Assembly: GCF_014842025.1 (NCBI RefSeq)
Contig: NZ_JACYUY010000021.1
Coordinates: 26,438-90,437, forward strand
Reading direction: 5' to 3'
Source of the DNA: Massilia sp. CFBP 13721
GTDB lineage: Bacteria; Pseudomonadota; Gammaproteobacteria; Burkholderiales; Burkholderiaceae_D
Length of the DNA: 64,000 nt
The translations under genes and the position numbers were made by a program. The notes beneath the pieces are model-generated. The model made no database searches, was not told the DNA's origin, and saw only the letters and a program-made list of their open reading frames with translations. Below, piece by piece: positions 1 to 8,730 of this stretch (within the stretch, counting starts at the first letter, position 1; each line of letters opens with the position of its first letter).

Positions 1-468
1 TGCAAGGCGCTGGTACCGGAAATCGGCCGCCTGCCCGGCATCGACGGCAAGGCGAAAATGAGCAAGTCGCTGGGTAACACCATCAACCTGGGCGACAGCC
101 CCGACCAGATCCGCGCCGCCGTCAAGCAGGTCTACACCGATCCGCTGCACCTGAAGGTCTCGGACCCGGGCCACGTCGAAGGCAACGTCGCCTTCCTCTA
201 CCTGGACGCCTTCGACACCGACAAGGTCGCGCTGGAAGAAATGAAGGCGCACTACACGCGCGGCGGCCTGGGCGACAGCATCGTCAAGAAGCGCCTCGAC
301 AGCGTGCTGCAAGACATGCTGGCGCCGATCCGCGCCCGCCGCGAAGAGTTCGCGCAGGACAAGGGGCAGGTGCTGCAGATGCTCAAGGAAGGCACGATGA
401 AAGCGCGCGAAGTGGCGGCTGGTACGGTGGACGAAGTGCGTCGTGCGCTGGGGCTGTCGTACTTCTGA
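1..468 (+). CDS. trpS: Tryptophanyl-tRNA synthetase, C-terminal part (truncated by window start)
   Basis: Class I aminoacyl-tRNA synthetase that charges tRNA-Trp in the cytoplasm. The gene enters from the left edge, and only the last 155 codons are present, in frame from base 1. The KMSKS signature, which binds ATP during activation, reads KMSKS at fragment residues 19-23 and is followed by the usual SLGNTI stretch. The rest is the helical anticodon-binding domain ending in LGLSYF. Family membership is clear from the KMSKS context. The start and the HIGH motif lie outside the window. The next 450 bases hold only palindromic repeats, so the gene looks like the last one of its transcription unit. 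Confidence 0.9.
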   Translation, partial: CKALVPEIGRLPGIDGKAKMSKSLGNTINLGDSPDQIRAAVKQVYTDPLHLKVSDPGHVEGNVAFLYLDAFDTDKVALEEMKAHYTRGGLGDSIVKKRLDSVLQDMLAPIRARREEFAQDKGQVLQMLKEGTMKAREVAAGTVDEVRRALGLSYF

Positions 469-522
469 TTTTTTCGTCGTACTGCGCATGACGTGTCTTC
501 GTCGAACCGGCTGCGCAGACCG

Positions 523-661
523 GTAAGGTGGGCGGATTTTCCGCCCACGCGCTCAACGCACGTTCGCAAACCGCGGTGCGACTATGCGGCCGCTGGTTGA
601 ACGCGTGGGCGGCGCAAAAGTCGCATCGGTGCCCGCTTCCGGGTGTAGCCGCCCACCCTAC
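523..661. repeat. Inverted pair of GTAG-type REP palindromes, right member with long loop
   Basis: The left member at 523-551 is on the plus strand: GTAAGG, then a GTGGGCGG...CCGCCCAC stem, then GCG. The right member at 602-661 is on the minus strand, ends in CTAC and has the same GTGGGCGGC/GCCGCCCAC stem enclosing an unusually long loop of about 40 nt. Such outward GTAG tetranucleotides followed by a hairpin are the hallmark of REP elements mobilised by RAYT transposases. No RAYT gene is in the window. With the adjoining palindrome at 662-761, this pair makes up the 450-bp gap between trpS and the next gene. I see no coding sequence in it. Confidence 0.75.
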
Positions 662-761
662 GAGGATGTGAAAAAATCGCCATGGCTGCGTTGCCTCGTC
701 TCGCCGTACACTCGTACTGTCTTCGACTCGGCGCCTTGCCCTGACTTTTTTTCACATCCTC
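662..761 (+). repeat. Long palindromic element, family 2, copy 1
   Basis: A palindrome of about 100 bp. The outer arms are GAGGATGTGAAAAAA at 662-676 and its reverse complement ending at 761. Inside is a core shared with the copies at 18331-18434 and 22382-22497: CATGGC-GCGTTGC, CGTCTCGCCGTAC, GTACTGTCTTCGAC and GCGCCTTGCCCTG. The element begins directly at the CTAC end of the preceding REP. The arms differ in sequence from those of the other copies but still pair with each other. Function is unknown; it could be a MITE-like element or a transcribed stem-loop. Confidence 0.7.
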
Positions 762-918
762 TACGTCCTGCTAACGACGGTTCGTCAGATCACCCGACGC
801 CACCGCCGGTATCATTCCACGCTCCCTCCAAAGCATACGCTTGGCATCCCGCCTTGAGCCATGACAAGCTCCATCCCGGCTGAACATCGCCGTTCATTTA
901 TTCGAGAGGAAATGAATC

Positions 919-1968
919 ATGAGCAAAGGATTGCGGTTGACCGAAAAGTGGCTGCACCGCGCCCTGTGGCTGGTGGCATTCGCGTTCGCCAGTTTTCTGA
1001 TCGGCCTGGGTGGGCAACTGGTCGAAAACATGGCCGATGTCGAAGCGCCGCCGACGCTGGAACAGTTCATCGACCCGGCGCAGCTGGCGGCCGTGCGCGC
1101 CGAGGAAGAGGGGGCGGACAAGCGCCAGACCGCCGCGCGCGCGCAGCACGAACAGGCAGCCGAAAAGCACGCGGTGGCCAGGTCGAACACCCGCTCGGCG
1201 CGCGCCACCTTCGACAACTGGCTGGCCACGCGCAGCGTCACCGCGCGTCCCGACCAGGACCCGGAACTCATCGCCCGCACGAAGGCGCTCGATGCCCTCG
1301 AAGCGGACGAGCGGCGCGCGCTGGCCGCCGTCGAAACGCAGCGCCAAGCGATGCTCGACGCCGCCCAGCAGGCCGAACGCGCGGCGCGGCGCCGTGCCGA
1401 CCTCGAGTTGCCCGCGCAGGTCAAGCGCGACCAGGCCAGCGCAGCGCAGGAACTGCGCGTGTTCGGCTACCGCCTGGCATTGACCCTGCCCCTGCTGGTC
1501 GCAGCCGGCTGGCTGTTCAAGCACAAGCGCCAGGGAGCGTCCTGGCCATTCGCCTGGGGTTTCATCTTTTTTGCCCTGTTCGCCTTTTTCTTCGAGCTGG
1601 TGCCCTACCTGCCCAGCTATGGCGGCTATGTGCGCTACATCGTCGGGATCATCGTGACCGTGGTGGCGGGGCGCTATGCGATCGCCGCGCTGCAGCGCTA
1701 CCTGGCGCGGCAGAAAGCGGCCGAAGCGCTGCCGGACGCGCAGCGTCGCCAGACGCTCAGCTACGACACGGTGCTGGTGCGGTTGGGGAAGGGCGTGTGC
1801 CCGGGTTGCGAACGCCAGGTCGACCTCAAGGATGGCGCCACCGATTATTGCCCCCATTGCGGCATCGGCCTGTTCAACCGCTGCGGCGGCTGCGCGACGC
1901 GCAAGAACGCGTTCGGGCGGTTCTGCTTTGCGTGCGGAACCGCGGCGAACACAAGTTTGCCGGATTAG
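919..1968 (+). CDS. Membrane protein with coiled coil and C-terminal zinc ribbons
   Basis: I do not recognise a named family. The 349-aa protein has a membrane segment at about residues 14-34. A long, charged, Ala/Arg/Glu-rich coiled-coil region follows at about 60-165. Three more hydrophobic segments lie at about 178-200, 212-232 and 240-262. The C-terminus carries paired zinc-ribbon motifs at about 293-340 (CPGC...CPHC, then CGGC...CFAC), eight cysteines in all. A coiled-coil plus double-ribbon layout suggests a membrane-anchored scaffold or sensor, which is inference. A good ribosome site (GAGAGGAAA) lies 8 nt before the ATG. The gene stands alone and faces the two small minus-strand genes across a 120-bp palindrome. 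Confidence 0.7.
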   Translation: MSKGLRLTEKWLHRALWLVAFAFASFLIGLGGQLVENMADVEAPPTLEQFIDPAQLAAVRAEEEGADKRQTAARAQHEQAAEKHAVARSNTRSARATFDNWLATRSVTARPDQDPELIARTKALDALEADERRALAAVETQRQAMLDAAQQAERAARRRADLELPAQVKRDQASAAQELRVFGYRLALTLPLLVAAGWLFKHKRQGASWPFAWGFIFFALFAFFFELVPYLPSYGGYVRYIVGIIVTVVAGRYAIAALQRYLARQKAAEALPDAQRRQTLSYDTVLVRLGKGVCPGCERQVDLKDGATDYCPHCGIGLFNRCGGCATRKNAFGRFCFACGTAANTSLPD

Positions 1969-1988
1969 AGGAATAGACGTAGAGTAAC

Positions 1989-2108
1989 GGGACCTCGAGA
2001 AACCGTAGCGAGCGGAAGGAGCGCTGGCCGAGAAGCGCAGCTGTACGGTTGTACAGCGAGCATCGCAGGTCGGCGCTCCGACGCGCAGTAGGTTTATCGA
2101 GGTACCCC
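1989..2108. repeat. 120-bp imperfect palindrome between convergent genes
   Basis: Almost the whole gap between two convergent genes is one imperfect inverted repeat. GGGACCTCGAgAAACC on the left pairs with GGTTTaTCGAGGTACCCC on the right. GGAGCGC at 2018-2024 pairs with GCGCTCC at 2073-2079. The tip is GCTGTAC-GGTT-GTACAGC at 2040-2057. It lacks a T-run, so it is not a standard intrinsic terminator, although either flanking transcript would form the hairpin. Its sequence is unlike the other two palindrome families, and I see only one copy here. Confidence 0.65.
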
Positions 2109-2111
2109 CAC

Positions 2112-2558
2112 TCAGTCTTTCAGGTCGGCCGGCACTTTACCGCCATTGGCGGCCAGCTTGTTCATCACTTGGCGATGCAGCCAGATGTTCATCTTGGCCG
2201 AATCCGACGTGTCGCCGGTGTAGTGCAGCTCGGCCGCCAGTTCCTTGCGCGACTGCAGGCTGCTGTCGAGGTCGAGCAGTTTCAGCAGGTCGACGATCGA
2301 GGTGCGCCAGTTCAGTTGCTGGCCCGATGCCTGCAGCTTGCTGTTGAGGATAGCTTCGACGTCGACCTGGTCCATCGCCACCGGGGCGGGCGCAGCAGGT
2401 GCGGCAGCAGGAGCCGGCGCAGGTGCAGCCGTCGGGGCGGCCGGCGCCGTTGGACGCGGTGCGGCCGGTGCATTTTGCGCCTGCGCTTTGGCCTGCGCTT
2501 CCTTGGCCGAAGGCGAGTTCGGGAAGATTTTATTGAAGATATTGCTCAGAATGCCCAT
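2112..2558 (-). CDS. DUF3597 domain protein
   Basis: A 148-aa protein with the characteristic N-terminus MGILSNIFNKIFP of the DUF3597 family. An Ala/Pro-rich low-complexity linker at about residues 22-65 is followed by the conserved C-terminal domain (LQASGQQLNWRTSIVDLLKLL... LAAELHYTGDTSDSAKMNIWLH). The C-terminal part resembles a small helical peptidoglycan-associated or DNA-binding fold, but no function is established for the family. GGAG lies 6 nt before the ATG. It is probably co-transcribed with, or close behind, the gene at 2592-3122, which is on the same strand 33 bp upstream. Confidence 0.8.
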   Translation of the reverse strand: MGILSNIFNKIFPNSPSAKEAQAKAQAQNAPAAPRPTAPAAPTAAPAPAPAAAPAAPAPVAMDQVDVEAILNSKLQASGQQLNWRTSIVDLLKLLDLDSSLQSRKELAAELHYTGDTSDSAKMNIWLHRQVMNKLAANGGKVPADLKD

Positions 2559-2591
2559 GTGGTGCTCCTTTTGTTGTTGGGGGAAGGTGGT

Positions 2592-3122
2592 TCAGCGACG
2601 CTGGATGCCCTGCGCCATGTGGCCGAGTGCGATAGCGAGCGCCGCGGCGCCAAGCGCCTTGACCGCCGTCGGGTGCTCGGCATAAAAGTCGCCCATACGG
2701 TCGACAATGCTTGGATTCTGTTGTTCCGCTTTTTCGGCGATTTCCTTGACCTGCTCCGGCGAGACCTGCGAAGCCTGTTCCGGCGTGACGCGCGCGTTGG
2801 CGCCGCCGCCGAGCAGGTTGCCCAGCACGCCACCCAGCGCGCCACTTTGGAGGGCGCTGATCACGGCCGGGCCAGCGCTGGCAATCAGCTGGTTCAGCAT
2901 GCCTGCACGCTGGTCGGGATTGCTGTTGCCGAACATCTGGGCCAGCATTTGGGGGAAGGGCGGCGTCTGGTCCGAACGCAGCGCCTGGGTCACGCCCTGG
3001 GCCACGGATTCGCGCGGGGCATTCTGTGCGGCGCGTTCGAAATCGTCCGGCGCCTGCGCCGGCGTCGCGCCGGCGGCGTTACCCAAGTATTGCTGCAACA
3101 AATTTCCTAAATCGAAAGACAT
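2592..3122 (-). CDS. Conserved hypothetical protein, Gln/Ala/Gly-rich with C-terminal hydrophobic helix
   Basis: A 176-aa protein beginning MSFDLGNLLQQYLG. I chose this ATG because AGGAG lies 6 nt upstream; an upstream in-frame ATG has no ribosome site. The middle has a glycine-rich stretch, GALGGVLGNLLGGGAN (about 92-107), and the C-terminus has a short hydrophobic helix (AVKALGAAALAIALGHMAQ, about 154-172) followed by QGIQRR. It resembles YidB/DUF937-like proteins in its LLGG repeats, though I cannot assign it. It lies directly upstream of the DUF3597 gene on the same strand, which suggests a two-gene unit. Confidence 0.7.
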   Translation of the reverse strand: MSFDLGNLLQQYLGNAAGATPAQAPDDFERAAQNAPRESVAQGVTQALRSDQTPPFPQMLAQMFGNSNPDQRAGMLNQLIASAGPAVISALQSGALGGVLGNLLGGGANARVTPEQASQVSPEQVKEIAEKAEQQNPSIVDRMGDFYAEHPTAVKALGAAALAIALGHMAQGIQRR

Positions 3123-3266
3123 GACGTTCTCCTGCATGAATGACAACAGAGATCGAGGGTAGGGCAGGAGTTCGGCGGCTTCGGTACGGTATCGAACGCT
3201 GTTGATATAAAACCGCCGTATCGGTGCCGACTAGCAATTTCACGCATGCGGCGCTAAGCTGACCGG

Positions 3267-3605
3267 ATGCCGTATCTGCCCATTTTCCTGTTTGCCGCCA
3301 TCTATGCAGCCGCCATGCTCGCCTGGGACCTGCCCTGGCTGGTCGGCGGCGCCTACCTGATGAGCAGCGCCACCTGCTTCGTCGCCTACGCGCTCGACAA
3401 GTCGGCCGCGCGCAACGGCAACTGGCGTACGCCCGAGCGCAGCTTACTGCTGCTGGGGCTGGTCGGCGGCTGGCCGGGCGCGCTACTGGCCCAGCAATGG
3501 CTGCGCCATAAAACGGTGAAACGCTCGTTCCGGCAACTGTTCTGGTGCACCGTGGTGGCCAACGTCGCCGGCTTCGTCTGGCTGTCGTCGCGGCTGGGGC
3601 ACTGA
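3267..3605 (+). CDS. DUF1294 family membrane protein
   Basis: A small integral membrane protein of 112 aa with hydrophobic segments at about residues 2-20, 24-42, 60-78 and 90-108. It carries the DUF1294 hallmark AYALDKSAARNGNWRTPE, followed by LLLLGLVGGWPGALLAQQWLRHKT. Members are often fused to a cold-shock domain; this one is the stand-alone form. Function is unknown. Its stop is 1 bp before the start of the glycerophosphodiesterase gene, so the two are almost certainly co-transcribed. Confidence 0.85.
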   Translation: MPYLPIFLFAAIYAAAMLAWDLPWLVGGAYLMSSATCFVAYALDKSAARNGNWRTPERSLLLLGLVGGWPGALLAQQWLRHKTVKRSFRQLFWCTVVANVAGFVWLSSRLGH

Positions 3606-3606
3606 G

Positions 3607-4377
3607 ATGGCAAACCTGCCCGGTGCCTGGCCCTATCCGCGCGTGCTGGCCCACCGCGGCGGCGGCACGCTGGCGCCGGAAAACACGCTGGCCGGACTGC
3701 GCGAGGGATTAAGATGCGGCTACCGCGCCATCGAATACGACATCATGCTGGCGCGCGACGGCGTACCGGTGGTGATGCATGACCCCTATCTGGGACGCAC
3801 CGTGGCCGGTTCCGGCAACGTGTTCGACTACGACGCGGCCGAACTGGCGCTGCTCGACGCCGGCGGCTGGTTCGCGCGCGAACACGAGGGCGAACCGGTG
3901 CCGTTGTTCGTCGAATTCGCCGGGTTCTGCAAGGCGCATGGCGTGTGGATGAACATGGAGATCAAGCCGGCGCCCGAGTACGACATCGAGACCGGCGGCA
4001 CCGTGGCGCGCATCGCCGCCGCGCTGTTTGCCGACGAGATCGCGGCCGGCGAGATGGACCGGGTACCGCTGCTGTCCTCGTTCAGCATGCTGGCACTCGA
4101 GGCCGCGCGCGAAGTCGCGCCCCAGGTGCCGCGCGCCTGCCTGATGAGTGAATTGCCGCCCGACTGGGAACGGCGCGCGCAGGCGGTCGAGGCGGTGGCG
4201 ATCCATACCAATCACCGGCACCTGACGCCGCAGCTGGCGCAGGAGGTGCGCACGGCAGGGTATGGGTTGTTTTGCTATACGGTCAATGGTCCGGCGCGAG
4301 CGCGCGAGTTGCTGGCGTGGGGCGTCGATGCCTTCTGTACCGATCGTATCGACCTGATCGGCCCATATTTCGCGTAG
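3607..4377 (+). CDS. ugpQ: Glycerophosphodiester phosphodiesterase
   Basis: Hydrolyses glycerophosphodiesters released from phospholipids to glycerol-3-phosphate and an alcohol. At 256 aa it matches the cytoplasmic UgpQ class, and no signal peptide is visible. Family motifs are HRGGGTLAPENT (catalytic His and Glu, about residues 15-26), EYDIMLARDGVPVVMHD (acidic metal ligands and second His, about 41-57) and EIKP (about 118-121). The C-terminus GVDAFCTDRIDLIGPY is typical of the TIM-barrel closing strand. It sits 1 bp after the DUF1294 gene. The stop codon TAG is part of the GTAG that opens the next REP element, so the repeat abuts the coding sequence exactly. Confidence 0.92.
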   Translation: MANLPGAWPYPRVLAHRGGGTLAPENTLAGLREGLRCGYRAIEYDIMLARDGVPVVMHDPYLGRTVAGSGNVFDYDAAELALLDAGGWFAREHEGEPVPLFVEFAGFCKAHGVWMNMEIKPAPEYDIETGGTVARIAAALFADEIAAGEMDRVPLLSSFSMLALEAAREVAPQVPRACLMSELPPDWERRAQAVEAVAIHTNHRHLTPQLAQEVRTAGYGLFCYTVNGPARARELLAWGVDAFCTDRIDLIGPYFA

Positions 4378-4478
4378 GGTGGACGGCTTTGCCGTCCACG
4401 CGTTCAGCCAGCGGAAGAAATATCGCGCAGCTGATCTTGCGGGGATTGACGCGTGGACGGGAGACCCGTCCACCCTAC
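4374..4478. repeat. Inverted pair of GTAG-type REP palindromes
   Basis: The plus-strand member at 4374-4402 reads GTAGGGTGGACGG...CCGTCCACGCG. The minus-strand member at 4450-4478 is its mirror image with stem GTGGACGGG/CCCGTCCAC and ends in CTAC. The left GTAG contains the ugpQ stop codon. The stem bases differ from other pairs (TGGAC here, TGGGC elsewhere) but complementarity is kept. Confidence 0.8.
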
Positions 4479-4536
4479 GAATGCAACCGCGGGTTTTTCA
4501 ACTTGCGATGCCATCTTCCTATTGACTTCCCTACGC

Positions 4537-4542
4537 TATAAT
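4537..4542 (+). promoter_or_regulatory. Probable -10 element of alaS
   Basis: A perfect TATAAT lies 44 bp before the alaS ATG. The correctly spaced -35 position holds only a weak TCTTCC. A nearby TTGACT is too close, at 9 bp, to pair with it. The -10 call is reasonable but the full promoter is uncertain. Confidence 0.4.
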
Positions 4543-4586
4543 CCTTGCTTTATCTACCGCACTGCGCTCCTTCCGCCCCCACCAAC

Positions 4587-7196
<2,610 letters not shown>

Positions 7197-7205
7197 TCGT
7201 TCGCT

Positions 7206-7312
7206 GTAGGGTGGACGGCTCCGCCGTCCACGCGTTCGGCGCACGGTGGAGCACCTGCTACGGCTGTTATATCACTGGTTGAACGCGTGGACGGGAAACC
7301 CGTCCACCCTAC
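7206..7312. repeat. Inverted pair of GTAG-type REP palindromes
   Basis: The plus-strand member at 7206-7234 (GTAGGGTGGACGGCTCCGCCGTCCACGCG pattern) and the minus-strand member at 7284-7312 (stem GTGGACGGG/CCCGTCCAC, ending CTAC) are separated by 49 bp. The pair starts 10 bp after the alaS stop. The rest of this 320-bp gap holds the tusA promoter region. Confidence 0.8.
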
Positions 7313-7434
7313 CCATATGCGTAGGAAACCGCTCGCATCCCGCTTCAACGCATCAAAACGGTGCGCAAACCCGCTGCATTTCCCGGTAATCTTTCCCCCA
7401 CGTCATCCATCCCGGTGCAACCACGCAACATTTC

Positions 7435-7486
7435 GTGACTATTTTGGTGCGGCGCGTCATAATCCAGAAATTGGAGTAGACTCCAA
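7435..7486 (+). promoter_or_regulatory. Putative tusA promoter with 16-bp dyad operator
   Basis: A possible -35 GTGACT at 7435-7440 is followed after 17 bp by CATAAT at 7458-7463. A perfect dyad, TTGGAGTAGACTCCAA at 7471-7486, covers the expected transcription start. MerR-family regulators and several repressors use dyads of this kind, but which regulator would bind here is unknown. Confidence 0.4.
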
Positions 7487-7516
7487 ATCCAGTATCACCA
7501 CCTAAGCAGGCATGCG

Positions 7517-7774
7517 ATGAGCGACACCATTCTCGACACTGACACGATTCAATTCCAGAAGGATCTGGATGCGCGCGGCCTGAACTGCCCGCTGCCGATC
7601 CTCAAAGCCAAGAAGGCGCTGGCCGAGCTGGCTTCCGGCGAGGTGCTGCGCATCACGGCCACGGACACCGGTTCCGTCCGCGACTTCCAGGCGTTCGCCA
7701 AGCAGACCGGCAACGCGCTGCTGCACCACTCGCACAGCAATGGCGAGTTTGTCTTCCTGATGCGCCGCAAGTAA
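7517..7774 (+). CDS. tusA: TusA/SirA-family sulfurtransferase
   Basis: A cytoplasmic sulfur-carrier protein of 85 aa. It carries the family motif LDARGLNCPLPILKAKKAL, in which the cysteine of the CPxP motif (about residue 23) carries persulfide sulfur for tRNA 2-thiouridine synthesis or other sulfur transfer. The short beta-alpha-beta-alpha-beta fold and the C-terminal FVFLMRRK fit the family. It stands alone, preceded by a dyad-containing promoter region and followed by a GC-rich hairpin. Several paralogous families (TusA, YedF, YeeD) share the motif, so the precise sulfur acceptor is not certain. Confidence 0.85.
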   Translation: MSDTILDTDTIQFQKDLDARGLNCPLPILKAKKALAELASGEVLRITATDTGSVRDFQAFAKQTGNALLHHSHSNGEFVFLMRRK

Positions 7775-7791
7775 GCGCTTTCCAGATCGCC

Positions 7792-7825
7792 GGCGGGGCG
7801 CATGCTGCCCCGCCAGTTCCCTTTT
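7792..7825 (+). terminator. Possible weak terminator after tusA
   Basis: The hairpin GGCGGGGC / GCCCCGCC (7792-7799 with 7807-7814) is followed by AGTTCCCTTTTG, a short and interrupted T-run. It is plausible as an intrinsic terminator. Confidence 0.4.
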
Positions 7826-7870
7826 GTACCCGAGCGCACGTTTTTGGAAGCATCCCTCTAGCCAAAAATC

Positions 7871-7918
7871 GCACGATCGTGCTTTAATTTAGTTCTGCAG
7901 CAGTTTTTCTCTTATAAT
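7871..7918 (+). promoter_or_regulatory. etfBA promoter region with 12-bp palindrome
   Basis: A perfect TATAAT -10 sits at 7913-7918, 51 bp before the etfB ATG, with only weak -35 matches. The perfect palindrome GCACGATCGTGC at 7871-7882 lies just upstream of the -35 position, with A-rich flank AAAAATC on its left. TetR-type repressors of fatty-acid catabolism in proteobacteria often bind dyads with a CG-rich centre, so control of the ETF genes by such a regulator is a reasonable inference. Confidence 0.45.
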
Positions 7919-7968
7919 CTGCACCACTTTAGCGAAGTCTACCTCTTCAATTTTTCAAAGGCACACCT

Positions 7969-8718
7969 ATGAAAGTCCTGGTACCCGTCAAACGCGTGGT
8001 CGACTATAACGTCAAGGTCCGCGTCAAGTCCGACGGCAGCGGCGTGGATATCGCCAACGTCAAGATGTCGATGAACCCGTTCGACGAAATCGCGCTCGAG
8101 GAAGCGACCCGTTTGAAGGAAGCCGGCAAGGTCACCGAAGTGGTGGCGGTTTCGATCGGTGTGCCGCAGTGCCAGGAAACCCTGCGCACCGGCATGGCCA
8201 TCGGCGCCGACCGCGGCATCCTGGTGGAAACCGCGGGCGACACCGAACCGCTGGCCGTGGCCAAGATCATGAAGGCGCTGGCCGACAAGGAACAGCCGCA
8301 GCTGATCATCCTCGGCAAGCAGGCGATCGACGACGATTCGAACCAGACCGGCCAGATGCTGGCAGCCCTCTTGGGCTGGCCGCAAGCCACCTTTGCTTCG
8401 AAAGTCGTGCTGGAAGACGGCAAGGTCACCGTGACCCGTGAAGTCGACGGCGGCCTCGAGACCGTGGCCCTGAACCTGCCGGCCATCGTCACCACCGACC
8501 TGCGCCTGAACGAGCCGCGCTACGTCACGCTGCCGAACATCATGAAGGCCAAGAAGAAGCCGCTGGAAACGATCAAGCCGGCCGACATCGGCGTCGACGT
8601 GACTCCGCGCCTGAAAACCCTGAAGGTCGTCGAGCCGGCCAAGCGCTCGGCAGGCATCATGGTGCCGGACGTCGCCACGCTGGTCGCCAAGCTGCGCACC
8701 GAAGCCAAAGTCATCTAA
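7969..8718 (+). CDS. etfB: Electron transfer flavoprotein, beta subunit
   Basis: The small subunit (249 aa) of the heterodimeric flavoprotein that takes electrons from acyl-CoA dehydrogenases and passes them to ETF-quinone oxidoreductase. The start MKVLVPVKRVVDYNVKVRVK and the segment VKMSMNPFDEIALEEA are diagnostic. The AMP-binding region is around GMAIGADRGILVE and GKQAIDDDSNQTGQM. It is followed 12 bp later by etfA. The acyl-CoA dehydrogenase at 9848-11638, on the same strand, is a likely electron donor. Confidence 0.97.
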   Translation: MKVLVPVKRVVDYNVKVRVKSDGSGVDIANVKMSMNPFDEIALEEATRLKEAGKVTEVVAVSIGVPQCQETLRTGMAIGADRGILVETAGDTEPLAVAKIMKALADKEQPQLIILGKQAIDDDSNQTGQMLAALLGWPQATFASKVVLEDGKVTVTREVDGGLETVALNLPAIVTTDLRLNEPRYVTLPNIMKAKKKPLETIKPADIGVDVTPRLKTLKVVEPAKRSAGIMVPDVATLVAKLRTEAKVI

Positions 8719-8730
8719 TAAGGAAACATC

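Noticed and set aside
584..883. 99-codon frame in the repeat-filled gap after trpS
   Set aside because: Consists of translated REP and palindrome sequence with no ribosome site.
4522..4542. TTGACT and TATAAT before alaS as a complete promoter
   Set aside because: Only 9 bp separate them, far too short; I kept only the -10.
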